Source of the DNA: Pelodera strongyloides
Lineage: Eukaryota; Nematoda; Chromadorea; Rhabditida; Rhabditidae
DNA length: 64,000 bases
Direction: 5' to 3'
Assembly (NCBI GenBank): GCA_036852015.1
Contig: JAANDG010000264.1
Location: forward strand, 62,001-126,000
Shown: positions 40,701 to 51,101 of the stretch, one piece after another
How positions within the stretch are numbered: the first letter of the stretch is position 1
Layout of the letters: each line of letters opens with the position of its first letter
Made by a program: the position numbers and the translations under genes
The notes under the pieces: model-generated
The model's database searches: none
Told to the model about the DNA's origin: nothing
The model's input: the letters and a program-made list of their open reading frames with translations, nothing else

Positions 40701-41894
40701 CGTACTCCAAACGGCCATAACGCGCATGGTCGCATGTCCAGTTTGGAGTACGTGTTTAGCTAATGTCGCAAGTTCGATTCCTGTCCGGTGCACTTGTCTT
40801 GCAACGTTCTAGGTACTTGCATGTTGTGTTTCCGGGTGTAAGTTCGTGGTGGGTTAGCTAAAACGGTGCATATTCCTTTTCTTACCGGTTCAAAATGGCC
40901 TGTTTGTGGCCCTTTATTATGCCCTCTAAAACTCACAAAAGCACCAGGGCGTACCCTGGGCACCCTCTAAGGCCGGTAACGGGCCAGCCCTTTTCCACTG
41001 AAAAGGGCACGCCTTCGGGCCTAGAGTCACCTGAGATTTATAAATTGCAAAATGACGGCAAAGTGCCATTTAAAGGGCCCGCCCCTGGTTCGGTCCGAAA
41101 TATGCCCCTTTGTGGCCCTTCACCGGCCTTACAAAATTAAAGGGCAGGCCTTAAGGCTAATTTGCTAAAATGCATGCCCACAGGCCTAGAGTCACCTATG
41201 GTTGTATTTCAGGATGCGCAGCCAAAAGCATAGTGCCGGGTTAGCCACCCTGCGGCGGTTAATCTTTGTGAAATGGGTGGAGGGGTAGCAGGTTAGCTAC
41301 CACACCTATATTAACCGGAGTTAAATTTTTGTGAAACCAGCCTCGAGGTTTTCAGTGTTTTTCTTTTGATATAGGGGTAATCGATGATGTAGAATCAGAA
41401 AATCACAATTAAATTTGGAAAAACCTGCTTCTAAATACCGATTTAACGATTATTTAGTTTTTCTACTTTTTTCATTATAATTTCTTGTATATTAACAGTG
41501 TCAACACTTATGTTATTTTGTTTAACCCTTTGTAGCTTATCGAATTATGTAGAACCAGCGATTCTCCGACTGGAGGAATCGCCTTCCGCCGATTGTCTCC
41601 TAGTTAAGAAAGTATATTTCTTCTAAGACAAACAGACAACTTTCGTAATTATTACATTTTCTTCTTTCTGATTGTAATTCTCTCTCTCTTTCTCTCTCCC
41701 TATCTCTCTCTCTCTCTGTCCCTGTCTTTCTCTCTCTCTGTCCCTGTCTTTCTCTCTCTCTTTCTCTCTGTCCCTGTCTTCTCTCTCTCTGTCCCTGTCT
41801 TCTCTCTCTCTGTCCCTGTCTTCTCTCTGTCTCTCTGTCCCTGTCTTCTCTCTGTCTCTCTGTCCCTGTCTTCTCTCTGTCCCTGTCTTCTCTC

Positions 41895-41953
<59 letters not shown>

Positions 41954-44900
41954 GTCCCTGTCTTCTCTTCTGTCTGTGAAATCTGTGCCTCTTTTCACTT
42001 TCGTTCCCTCTGAACTTCACATGTCTACAAAGTCATTTATGATTGTGGAAACGTATAATATGATTCTGGATTCTCAATGAGACTAATTGTACCTATCTTT
42101 AAATATCTGAGAATCGTAGTGGAACGAAGACCCGGAAATTGTTTGGTCCTGCTTGAAATAAAACTATTACTTCGTGAAAAATTCTGACTGGCAGAAGTTA
42201 CTGTGCATTCAGTGGCTGCAGAAAGGTATTAAAATATGAATTGTTCTCTTTTTGATCAGTCATTGTCATTGAAGCAGCACTCTGAATTATTCTCTCTTTG
42301 TATATTTCCATAGAACCACCTTTTTAATTACATACAGTAACTCGCTTTACGATGTAGAGTTTGCACTTATATTTGCGTATATATTATAGCTTTTATTTTA
42401 TAGAACCTACGATCTTTTTTACGCTGAATTTCTTATTCCCATTTTTTTCACTCGAAAAAAATTCTGATAAACTACGTCCGAATAACAAATGACGAATTTA
42501 AAATTTTCAAGCGCCGTATACTAGAGAATTTCTTTCGCGATATTTTTTCCCGATAAGGAAAAAACGCTCTTTTTTTGTCTAAGAAGCTCTACCGTATACC
42601 AAGTGCCCTCGATATCCAAAAAGTGGGGTGAGGGCAGATAAGTTGCATTTGTCATTCAAAACGGTAACTTTGGTTTCTTTTTGTGGCAGACGTGTCCATT
42701 TACTGTTTTTTTTCCACTGTTTTTCTCTTCTTTTTTCAAACTAGTACTGGTTAAAAAACTCAAAACAAGGTGCAATGCCGCTTTGAAAAAATTTCTGTGA
42801 AACTATTAGATTTCTAACTCTCAAAACGAAAACAGCATTTCATACTGTATTTATTTATTAAATAACACGGCAGTTTGTGGACCACAAATGATATGATGAA
42901 AAAAGTAGTATATAACAACGTGGAGGAGGATAACCGGGCGAGTGACTTTTATTTTGTTTGTTTTGATTCTGTTTTTGACCATGTCATTGCCTAATAAATC
43001 ACCCGGCTCCTTTACCTTATAGGCCGTATAGGCAAATTCCGTGCCAACTTTCCGTGCCAACAAATTCCGTGCCAACTTTGCATTGTATGAATTTCGGCTT
43101 ACGTCTTCCCTATTTTAAGGAAATGGCCCCCAACCTAAAGTCTACTCCTGAACTTTTTCACGTCGTGGTTCACGTTTCGAGACACCACAACAACGTCATG
43201 ACGGATTCCTTCGTCACCAAGCCCCACGTGCACATGCAGCGGTCAAAATTCAAACTGTACCATCCGTTGAAGCGCCAATGATCCCTCAGGAAATAAATGA
43301 TCAATGGCCCCCACACGAATTGTCACTTCATTTGCCCGCTAATGAACATGTGACCAAAGTTGCACAATTGCCATCAGCTGACCCAGTGTTGTATTGCTCA
43401 CCTTGCTAATGCTTTCACTAAAATACTGGAGTCTAATGAATGAAGGTGGAACCCAAATATGATGATGATGAGTTTTTAGTACAGTTTATAAGTTAAATAA
43501 ATCAGTTTTTCCAAATCATTAATTGGTTGTAATGGATCATGTTACTTTTTGTATTATACTTATGTAGTTGGACCCTTATAAGTAGGAAATGTTGTGAAGC
43601 ACTTTCTGTTAGGGTATCCTTTTAATTATGTATGTTTCGTCGTATATATCAATAAACTATTATTAAACTCATCGTGTTATCATGATTACCAAAAAGACTG
43701 TAGATATGGAAGTTATGTGGTATTGGCAGTACTTCACAGGGAAACGGAATAATTCCGAAACCACAGAAAATGCGTTGCTGGTCCATTTCCAATGCTTTTC
43801 AAAACATTTTGGCGACTGGATTGTGATCAGTTAGTCACCGGTTGATGACGGTTTTGACCTTTCACAAAGTGATCAACAAATGGGATAAAACAGTGAATCG
43901 TCCCCAAATGGGTTCGCAAATTTCCTGTCAGATCGCCAATCCAGACATGAACGGTTGGCAAACAGAAACCAACGAGGTGCCTTCTTATGGGGTTTCCAAG
44001 TTTTTTTTTTCATATTAAATATTGAATTTTGCGGTAGTATTGACAAAAACACGGAAATATTGAAAGCCACACACACTTTTTTGTAATACTTCGAAACCCC
44101 ATTAGGAGACAATTGCACGAAAAAAACTTTTAGGATATATCGTTACATAGGAAATGGGTGAACCCATATGGTGGCGGTTCACTGGTTTTGTTGCTAGCCC
44201 ATTTGGTTACTAATTCGTGACCATATGGTGACCAAGTTTCATCGAAAACCGTCATCAACTGGTCACGACTGGTCACCAAATGGTCAACTACCAGACACCA
44301 AAAAGTTTTTTCTGTGAAAAGCTTTTGCTGACGGGCCAGCGACGGTTTTTCTGTGGTTTTCCGCAATTATTTCCTTTTCCTATGTATGGAAATCAATCAG
44401 ATATTCGTGTTTGTCTATTTACGTGGTTCATCTTTGGGGGCTTAGTTATGCAAAACCAATCACGTTCACATTTCATCACAATACTCAAGAGCATAAAACT
44501 CTTTTGAGGACATTTGTTAATTGAATTACGTTTCCGCTCCCGAATTCCTGCAAGAATAACCTTACCGGAGTAAAAAAAAAGTTTGGTTGATTTTAGGTTT
44601 ACAATTAGCAGTGAGCTTCTATCGTACATCTAATCAAATGAAGAATTGTTGGTCGATTAATAATCAGAGTTGTTTATTTTAAAAGTAAACGTTTACATTA
44701 TTACTAGCATTATTAATAGTCGGAACATCATTATTAATGTTAATACAAATTAAGTATATCAGATATGACCATCGTTTTCAAGGTACAACTTCCTGATGTA
44801 CACAAAGTCTATTCCCACAATATTTCTGCGTGAAGATACGAAAAAACTTGCCGATAACACTCAACATTTAAAATAACTTTCTGCAAACGTAACCGATTCT

Positions 44901-45487
44901 AATTGTTCTTTTTGGAGAAGTTAAAACAAGTTTGCGGAACATGTAGTAGAATTGTATACGGTAGTTTAGCCCAATGCTTGTCTAGTTATTTAATTAAACA
45001 CATCCTCTATGCCTGTTTTTTTTATTAAACACCCCCTCTGTGCCTGAAATAGCTTGCTTCGCTCGCTAGCTCCGATTATAAAAGCAAAAATAAAATAGGT
45101 AAGAAAAAAAGCGAAAATAAAATAAATGTACTTTGAATAGAATAACGATATGTCTTGGTCCGTTGACAATTTTCACAATATCCTCCTTGTAAATCTCCTT
45201 CAAACATTCCAATTTCTTGTTGTGATTTGTTTGCACTTGTGTAGCCGCATCTTTTATACTGTAAATAAATATATTGAATAAAATAAACGCAATTTAGCTT
45301 TCAACACTTAAATTCGACGGTAAATGACTTGAAAATACATCATGGTCATTTGGACTAAATGTGTAGGATCATATCGTTAACGTCGATAGCTAGAGTCAGA
45401 ATTTCGGTGAGCAACTTACTAATTGAGTATTTGTTTATCTGGCATTGGTGCGACATACTTGATTACCACGAGATCGGGATCATCCAT
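22175..45487 (-). CDS. ubr-5: UBR5/hyd-type HECT E3 ubiquitin ligase, complete
   Basis: This very large HECT ubiquitin ligase recognises N-degrons through a UBR box, and its relatives act in the nucleus and cytoplasm in protein quality control and chromatin regulation. I rebuilt 62 coding exons that all join in phase: 7695 nt, 2564 residues plus stop, against about 2800 in human UBR5. Order: N-terminal propeller blade, UBA (about 118-165), propeller and small beta domains (about 193-918), UBR box (about 967-1048), acidic linker (about 1400-1456), MLLE (about 2165-2235), and HECT to the C-terminus (FGFV). The catalytic Cys is residue 2533, 32 from the end as in human. The ATG at 45487 is four bases after an acceptor, TTTTTCAG. 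Intron 2 is 5.4 kb. One boundary is uncertain: exon 8 (38091-38238) needs donor GTTTTG to stay in frame. Confidence 0.96.
25813..26460. repeat. palindromic 'ctacccc' minisatellite in a UBR5 intron
   Basis: The intron between UBR5 exons 48 and 49 is mostly a run of units of about 20-25 bases, each pairing ctacccc with attgaagaac, attgaatatga or ttttgtaa. Units run C-rich, then G-rich (ggggtag), then C-rich, then G-rich, with switches near 25970, 26105 and 26325. Both ends carry the same inverted border, gcg-taaaa-attgaagaa. The whole could fold into nested hairpins and its G-rich runs could form quadruplexes. No coding potential is seen. Confidence 0.9.
26492..32852 (-). other. ubr-5: UBR5 exons 27-48, middle and acidic region
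   Basis: Exons, high to low: 32852-32669, 32480-32360, 32169-32049, 31735-31655, 31429-31328, 31206-31127, 31027-30856, 30779-30587, 30222-30053, 29816-29664, 29422-29293, 29140-29073, 28973-28895, 28690-28575, 28439-28326, 28207-28083, 27889-27770, 27535-27421, 27324-27154, 26959-26866, 26771-26700 and 26586-26492. The part matches the helical scaffold of UBR5, for example [14 protein letters not shown] and [13 protein letters not shown]. Exons 34-35 form an Asp/Glu/Ser-rich acidic stretch and exons 36-37 are Ala/Glu-rich linker. The donor of exon 37 (GTGGGC) and that of exon 47 (GTTGGT) are the weakest sites and were chosen by phase. Confidence 0.9.
33079..38836 (-). other. ubr-5: UBR5 exons 5-26, propeller region and UBR box
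   Basis: Exons, high to low: 38836-38760, 38658-38553, 38459-38342, 38238-38091, 38036-37994, 37925-37804, 37602-37493, 37306-37204, 37057-36986, 36910-36775, 36135-35987, 35869-35742, 35645-35509, 35432-35281, 35025-34883, 34682-34525, 34438-34292, 34106-34002, 33881-33781, 33683-33540, 33422-33333 and 33234-33079. Landmarks are [44 protein letters not shown] and the zinc-binding UBR box across the last two exons ([43 protein letters not shown]). All expected Cys and His positions of the box are present, so N-degron binding is plausible. Confidence 0.95.
36204..36669. mobile_element. MITE with TTAA borders (466 bp)
   Basis: This non-autonomous inverted-repeat element lies in the UBR5 intron between exons 14 and 15. 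The left end is TTAA|AGGGACAGGCCCATC and the right end is its complement, ending GTCCCT|TTAA. Terminal repeats extend for about 44 bases with few mismatches. A second nearly complementary pair (caccccgggaac) lies inside. No transposase is present. The TTAA borders look like a target-site duplication, as in piggyBac-type transposition; that assignment is inference. Confidence 0.85.
38998..39158. mobile_element. MITE relic abutting the UBA exon donor
   Basis: The sequence resembles the right half of the TTAA element at 48967-49244: the ggaagct core, the ctgtgattg motif, tatcatcaataaaaa, and an end ggtgatttgaaatgaccctat. The left terminus is not recognisable. The right terminus lies directly against the 5' splice site of UBR5 exon 4, so on the gene strand the intron begins with a few bases and then element sequence. 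Confidence 0.7.
39162..39393 (-). other. ubr-5: UBR5 exon 4, UBA domain
   Basis: The exon carries a Pro/Arg-rich lead (TNRPPPPRG) and then a ubiquitin-associated helix bundle with the UBR5 signatures [32 protein letters not shown]. The UBA binds ubiquitin and helps chain elongation in the family. The exon ends C|GTGAGA at 39162, directly against a MITE relic. Confidence 0.95.
40326..40376 (+). repeat. short direct duplication
   Basis: Two copies of a unit of about 24 bases containing atgcccttccttacatatc lie three bases apart in UBR5 intron 2. Confidence 0.8.
40455..41030. repeat. foldback element with tRNA-like B boxes
   Basis: This long imperfect inverted repeat lies in UBR5 intron 2, with arms near 40455-40715 and 40740-41030. 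The outer arms are GC-rich (gggccggtaacgggccagcc and its complement), the middle matches ttgtgtttcc, and the inner arms form a near-perfect hairpin of about 50 bases. Each inner arm contains agttcgattcctgtccggtg, which resembles an RNA polymerase III B box followed by a tRNA acceptor end. A third degenerate copy of the outer arm, containing ggcctagagtcacct, follows at about 41030-41200. It looks like a foldback transposon or SINE-derived element. It is not a functional tRNA. Confidence 0.8.
41680..41960. repeat. CT-rich microsatellite
   Basis: Long (tc)n runs alternate with the unit tctctctgtccctgtct for about 280 bases within UBR5 intron 2. The open frame on the opposite strand, made of Arg/Glu/Thr/Gln/Gly repeats, is a by-product. 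Confidence 0.97.
43735..44382. mobile_element. inverted-repeat element (about 650 bp)
   Basis: The ends are complementary: ggaataattccgaaaccaca on the left against tgtggttttccgcaattatt on the right. They are followed by matching inner parts such as gctggtcca/ggccagcga and ccggttgatgacggtttt/aaaaccgtcatcaactgg. No coding capacity is seen. It is a different family from the TTAA elements, and I could not define its target-site duplication. It lies in UBR5 intron 2. Confidence 0.7.
45132..45487 (-). other. ubr-5: UBR5 exons 1-2 (N-terminus)
   Basis: Exon 1 (45487-45420) encodes [19 protein letters not shown] and exon 2 (45258-45132) ends [12 protein letters not shown]. They join exon 3 (39705-39634), which starts [11 protein letters not shown], across the 5.4-kb intron. 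The junction reads like the human VVGPNHAAFLLEDGRV strand of the first propeller blade. This is the only reason to place the start so far upstream. Confidence 0.88.
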
Positions 45488-48250
45488 AGACCTGAAAAAT
45501 GTTCGTGAATAAATGCAACGTTCACAAATCTTGCACAACAATTTCACGAAACAGATTCAAACGCGGCATTGCAGGAGGACATCAAGTATTCCACGGGTAT
45601 TGAACTTAAAATCAATGAAACTCGAGTTGTGATGCAGAGAGAAAATGGGATACGGCGTAAAAATAGTGGATAAAAGATTGCAGAAAACAAGACATTTTAT
45701 ATAAAATATTTTAGGTTTCAGATATTAATAAAATATAGTATGCATGTCCCTCGTCAGTATACATGCTTTGAGAAGCGCTGTATCTTAGAGTTCCTGTTGG
45801 TCGACTAGTTGTTCATTACTATGCATGCTTTTTTTAAGTTTATTTATTGTCTACCAATAAACCATATTATCATTATTGACTATAAATAATATGTTATATT
45901 ATTAATTTTATATTCTACGAAAATAGTCCCAGTTCACATTAACAAACGGGGAAAGACACATACACGGCGGACTGAATGAGACAAATTTCGAAAAGAACAT
46001 AAGGAGCTATTACACGATATGTTGAAATCGCCCCGGCCTGCGTAACCGCGCCGGTGTGCATGCACAGTGCATGTCTCGGTATGTGTAGAAACAAACGGAA
46101 TTAGATTAGTGGAAAGAATAAAGGAAGGCTTAGAATTCAAAGATTCAAGTGAAAACATGAAGATTAAAATAACTACATAAAGAAGTGATAGTTCCAGCTT
46201 TCACCTTTTAAGCAATTTAATACGAGGAATAGAGTGAGAATACGAACGCAACAAATAAATGATGACAACATGACAGACTGAGCAAAACGGGAAGAGAAAA
46301 ATGAATGAACAGCGACCAGAAAGGGTATGAGTAGCTCGAGCTCGGCAACGTCCATAGAAAGAAAGATTTTGGTAACCGTGTCAGCTTTGCTAACGGTGAA
46401 GCCATATTAATCGTTACTGCCAGGCGATTTTTTTTTCTTCAACGTTGGTAGAAGAGCTACTCGCTCAAGGGTTGATCAATGAACGGCATTTCATGCACAT
46501 TTCACATCGATTCCATTGGAAAATGTCCCCGATGTCTTGGTTTCATTCGTGTTAATGAAAAATATCCATCGCTACTGAGTGATGTGCAGGTTTGCTAAAA
46601 CCAAGGGTCCCCCGAACGAACATCCAACCGATGCACATTTACGGCATGCTCCTAGTTCATTAGCTTAGATATGCCATCCCAAGGACAGGCGGCCTCTTCC
46701 TGGAGGCATGTGGTTGACCTGGCGCAAGGCCATTGTCCCAACATCCACTGTACAAGCAAACGGAACGGACAATTGATCCCCGCCCTGGCACTCTCCTCGG
46801 ACGGGCAGCGACGCAGTCTCTCGGCCGCATACACCTTTGCGCATTCGCGGCGGAACCAGTTTTCACCAGAGTGCGCCAATTCAAACAGGGGCGTAAAGAA
46901 GCGTGGACTTAAAAGATGAATCAAATGTAAAGAATAGTTGTGATAAAGTGGAACTGTGCAAAAAGAAAACATACCATAAATGCACAAAAAATTCATAAAA
47001 AAAAAACTAGGCTATTACCAATAGTACCGTTTTTGATGGTTTTTTAGAGCATTTGTAAAAATTAGAACTTTATTACATCTTTGGCTCAAACGATCTCATA
47101 TTATGTATATTTCGGCCATTATATTGTAGTCTTTGCTGACTATCGGAGGGTGGATAACAACAACCTGCCTGCTTTAAAACCTCTTTCATGCACTATTGGC
47201 CGAGAGGATCTCGTGCAGTTGAACAAAGATTCGGCACTCAAACTTATAGTGCAATTTAGATCATTGCCGACGACTGCAAGTTTTTTCGGAGCAGAACAGT
47301 TATCCGAGACGCACTGTTATCTCAAGACCATAAAAGTCTGCACACCTTTGCGGACTCATGTTGCCAAAAAGTTTTGTCCTATTTTGCTCATTAATGTTCA
47401 ACCTGTGACAATCAGATGCGAACCAACAGTTTGTTTACCGAATCCAGTAACTTGAAAAGCACATGCTTTCCCTTTACTTTCTAGCTTGATAAACTTATGG
47501 TGCATGAGAACGGTCAGTGCTCATTACGGTAACAATTTAGCCATTCGGAGATCGAACTCGATCGAGAACGATATTTCTTTTTACTTTTATACAATGAGGA
47601 AAATGGTCAACCTACAGTAAATAAACTTTCGTGGTCCTCATTCATCAAGCAATATATTTATTTGTATGATAATACGCTGAAGTATTTGTCTGTGACTTTT
47701 GTAATGGATCAAAAGCCTATGCGTTTTCCTTTTAAGAAGAGCAGCTCTGTGTTTCTCTGTTTACTCTTTCCGAACTCATTTTTTATCAACAATCAGATGC
47801 GAACCAGTTGCCGTTCAACAACATTCAATAGCACTTTTTTCCATAATCAGTAGACCACCTGGTCTATACGTTCTAATCTGAGCTTGAGTCACACAACTCT
47901 ATTCGAAATAACCAACAAGCCCCTCCTTCTTTATTCCTCCTTTGGAAAGGTCACTTATTTCACGCAATCGGTGTTAACTTTTTATCGGATCAAAATTCAA
48001 TGCTGCCCTCTTGATAAGATTATTACGCTTTTCTAAGAGCCCACACCTTCGCTGTCAGTAGAAACAGCATTGTGTACGTAATAAGCAACAGTTCCCTATT
48101 AACACATATGATAATAATCTTTAGCTCGTCTACTACTTTTCATAATACAAATACATAGTACAACTGCCAGGCCCCTGGCTTTCTCTTCTCTCTTGACTAA
48201 ATACATTTCGTCACTATACACAATTTAGGCAATAGGAACCGAGCATAAAT
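45488..48250. other. head-to-head intergenic region of UBR5 and the lipase
   Basis: It should hold both promoters. The acceptor TTTTTCAG at its left edge (ending 45492 on the - strand) and acaatttag at its right edge (ending 48229) are candidate trans-splice sites. Two unexplained blocks stand out. 46655-46920 is GC-rich and open in three frames. 47081-47455 (+) is an open frame of 124 codons without a recognisable domain. A shared cagatgcgaacca motif at 47411 and 47793 suggests repeat content. Confidence 0.5.
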
Positions 48251-51101
48251 ATGATAAATATTTTGAGACTGGTGCACACGAGGAGGCAGCAAGCATTGTA
48301 TATTTTTGTATATTATTTTCTAATGAACTCGCAGTTCACAAACGCACAAGAGCGGTTACCAAATGGGCCAATAACACAGCACTTTGAGAATTGGTTGAAC
48401 AGGTCAGTCTTTGATGCAATATGAACGTTACAGTCGTTTTGATAATATTTCTACAAACTTTTTCAATTTTTAGACGCGAAAAGCTTTCCCAATTGTGTGA
48501 GAAAATATTCGAGAATTTTGGTCTTATAATGATTGCTCTGTAATTCGGCAAACTATAAGGTATATGATTCAGAAATGGTTATTCATCAGACAATTATGCG
48601 AGACACGATCTTGGTGCAACTGGAAGCTACGGAGGCAAACAGAACAGTTCACAGAAGGTCTGTCTAGTTTAGATAACGCTTGTTTTGCACATAACTGTAC
48701 TTCCAAATAAATATAAAACATAAACAAATGATTTTTTAGGTTCGATATGTGCCAGTAATGTTCATACATGGAAACACTGACGGTGCTTTGAAGGTTCCTG
48801 GTGCTTATAGTAGTGGATCTTCCTATCAAATAGCATACTTTGAGAGTAGAGGGTAAGTTTAATATATGAATTTTATTTATCTTCCTAATAGAGGCCGCCA
48901 TTCGACATTCGACATTCTCTCTTTGTATTGGATGTTAAATAATGAAACATTATTATTCGAAAATAGTTAAAGGGATAGGTTCATCTCAAATCACCTCTCT
49001 TTTTATTGTTTTTATTGATAATATCACAAATATCATTCACAATGAAAATTAAATCAATCACAGAACAATATTAGTTTTTGCGTTTAGATTTTGGCTTCCG
49101 ATCAACTGGCTTCCAATAATGGAAGCTTCTTCTGCGAGGTGTATTGTTCTGTGATTGATTTAATGTTCGTTGTGAATCATATTTGTGCTATTATCAATAA
49201 AAACAATAAAAAGAGAGGTGATTTGAGATGAACCTATCCCTTTAAGTACTCTGGGTACTTACTACTCGTCTGTTCCTTGGCAGCTGTGCCATTCTCGCCG
49301 TTTGCTTTTAATTCTCGCCTAGACACCGGTTCTGGATTTAAACTCGTAAAAAACTCATAGAATGTCTGACAGATGCGCGACACACTAATCCTTTCTTCAT
49401 TTTAGTTATTCTTCAGCGGAACTGTATGTCACAACTTGGGGGAACAGATTACTAGACGAAGCGAAATATCAGTGAGCTTTCTATATAAATGGGTTGATTG
49501 AACAAAAATTGGTCATATAGTTGTATGTTGCACGTATGCTTATATGTTGCTATATTATGTTCTTCAATCAAAACCTAGAATTTAGAGGTCATAATTGCTC
49601 GACGATTTCACGGCTCCGGAGATTTGCTCATGCAATCATGGAATATACAGAGGTATCATGCTTTCATTTACACCCGAAAATGAATTTCTGCCGTTCATAT
49701 TCATACTGTATCTGACTAGTAGCCAAAAACAGTTGCAGCTGTCGTCTCTTCTGTATTTTATGGGAGTTGGTTGCAGGTGCCCATGATCAATATAATATCC
49801 CACTCAATGGGAGTCACACTTGCGAGGAAACTGGCCAAAGGAGGAATACTCAGGGAAAAGACGGGGGGTCGGTGGAAAAATTATTTTAACTTTTATGTAA
49901 TGTTTACATCAGATGTAACAAATAGTTAATTACTTTAACTTTTATGTAAAGATTATTTGAAATGTAACTAATAGTTGACAACGGGGTATTCTATGGAAGA
50001 TTGGTACGGTTTCCAAATCTGCAATGTTGCTTTTAGTCGTATGCGATATCGGCCCTCCTCTCACTACGCAAGTCGGCCTGTTCCTTGGAATTGCTGGTGC
50101 AAATTATGGAATGTGTGATTGCATATCGCCAATGTACACATGTAATGATATAGTGGGTTTATTCAGAGAAGTGTCAACCAAGGAGTTGATAGTGTAAAGA
50201 CTAGGCATCGTTAAACTAACACATTTTTGTCTTAATGCATGTATCGTTCAGAATGGGCTTACTCCCGGCGCGGTCTGTGGCCCTTATAATGCTTCATATT
50301 GTGGATTTAAAGAAATGCCCTCGAACTGTGTTCCCAAGTATTCAAAATTACTGTACGATATGAATGAAGATGGTATCCGAGAAGGGAAGCACGTGGTCAC
50401 ATTCTGGACAAGGTGTAGGTTTATTTTTTGACCGGATTTCATTTTCTTTGTTTTGGCAGACAGAGACCAAAGCATCGTCCACGATGAAACTTAGATAATA
50501 GGGAGAAGCCGGCTGTTATTTCTTTTCAACCGTATTACTTATGCTAAATATGTATCTATTCGGCTTCATCTGATTCATTAACGTAACTGACGTGTTCACT
50601 GATTTCACAGCTGACTGTTCTTATTTCTAACATTTAAATTTTTAGCTGATGAATTGATAATGGTAAAAGATATTGTCTGGGGAGAAATTTCTTCAATATT
50701 CCCAACAATGGATGCTCAGTATGTGTTTGAAAGTAAGTTTACATTTAACATTGCATAGAGTAATTCGGATCTTTATAAACTCCATATAGTAATGTTTGAT
50801 GTTTATTGGCGATTAATATTCCACAAGATCTATTGGACCCAGAGAAATGTTCTTTTTTAATTTACTGAGTGAACGTTCTATAAAAGATTGAGAGCCCCCG
50901 AGAGAGTTGTGCATTGACACTGTTCTCTATTCAGATTACACGCACATGCAGACCAAGGAGCTGACTACGCAGCTACAGTATGATTTGCTCACAAATATGA
51001 CCTCTCTACCACAAAATACGAATTCGTCTTCGCCTATAGAGACAATTTTTGCGCTCACAGTGTTTCTTGGCGCAGTGCGATATGTCGTACATAGTTTGTA
51101 G
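48251..51101 (+). CDS. secreted class 2 lipase, LIPS family
   Basis: This alpha/beta-hydrolase of the nematode lips (lipase-related, Lipase_2) family probably hydrolyses lipid esters outside the cell or in the gut. Ten exons fit in phase and give 368 residues: 48251-48402, 48573-48657, 48740-48852, 49406-49471, 49586-49652, 49777-49867, 50037-50152, 50252-50414, 50646-50732 and 50935-51101. A hydrophobic leader near residues 15-35 (ALYIFVYYFL) suggests secretion. Family landmarks are GSYGGK, MFIHGNTDGALK (oxyanion loop), SSAELYVTTWGN, the nucleophile Ser171 in ISHSMG, and THMQTK with the likely catalytic His317. Asp286 in RSDELIM is the likely acid by analogy. Several Cys in exons 7-8 fit a disulfide-bonded secreted enzyme. 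A possible trans-splice acceptor lies about 21 bases before the ATG. Confidence 0.95.
48967..49244. mobile_element. MITE with TTAA borders (278 bp)
   Basis: It sits in lipase intron 3. It begins TTAA|AGGGATAGGTTCATC and ends with the complement plus TTAA. Terminal repeats run for about 55 bases almost without mismatch, through ttttattgtttttattgata. Its end motif AGGGAYAGG is shared with the element at 36204-36669, and its interior with the relic at 38998-39158, so the three form one family. Confidence 0.9.
49869..49975 (+). repeat. tandem duplication in lipase intron 6
   Basis: Two diverged units of about 55 bases share taacttttatgtaa and atgtaac-aatagtt. The block fills most of the intron between exons 49777-49867 and 50037-50152. 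Confidence 0.7.

Noticed and set aside
40664..40792. Possible tRNA gene
   Set aside because: The acceptor-like ends pair only because the region is an inverted repeat. There is no D arm or anticodon arm, and the T stem has a mismatch.
41700..42020. Open frame of 106 codons rich in Arg, Glu, Thr and Gln on the - strand
   Set aside because: It is the translation of the CT microsatellite and has no gene structure.
47081..47455. Open frame of 124 codons on the + strand
   Set aside because: No family motif, no acceptor or donor continuity, and part of it recurs nearby. Kept only as an unexplained block.
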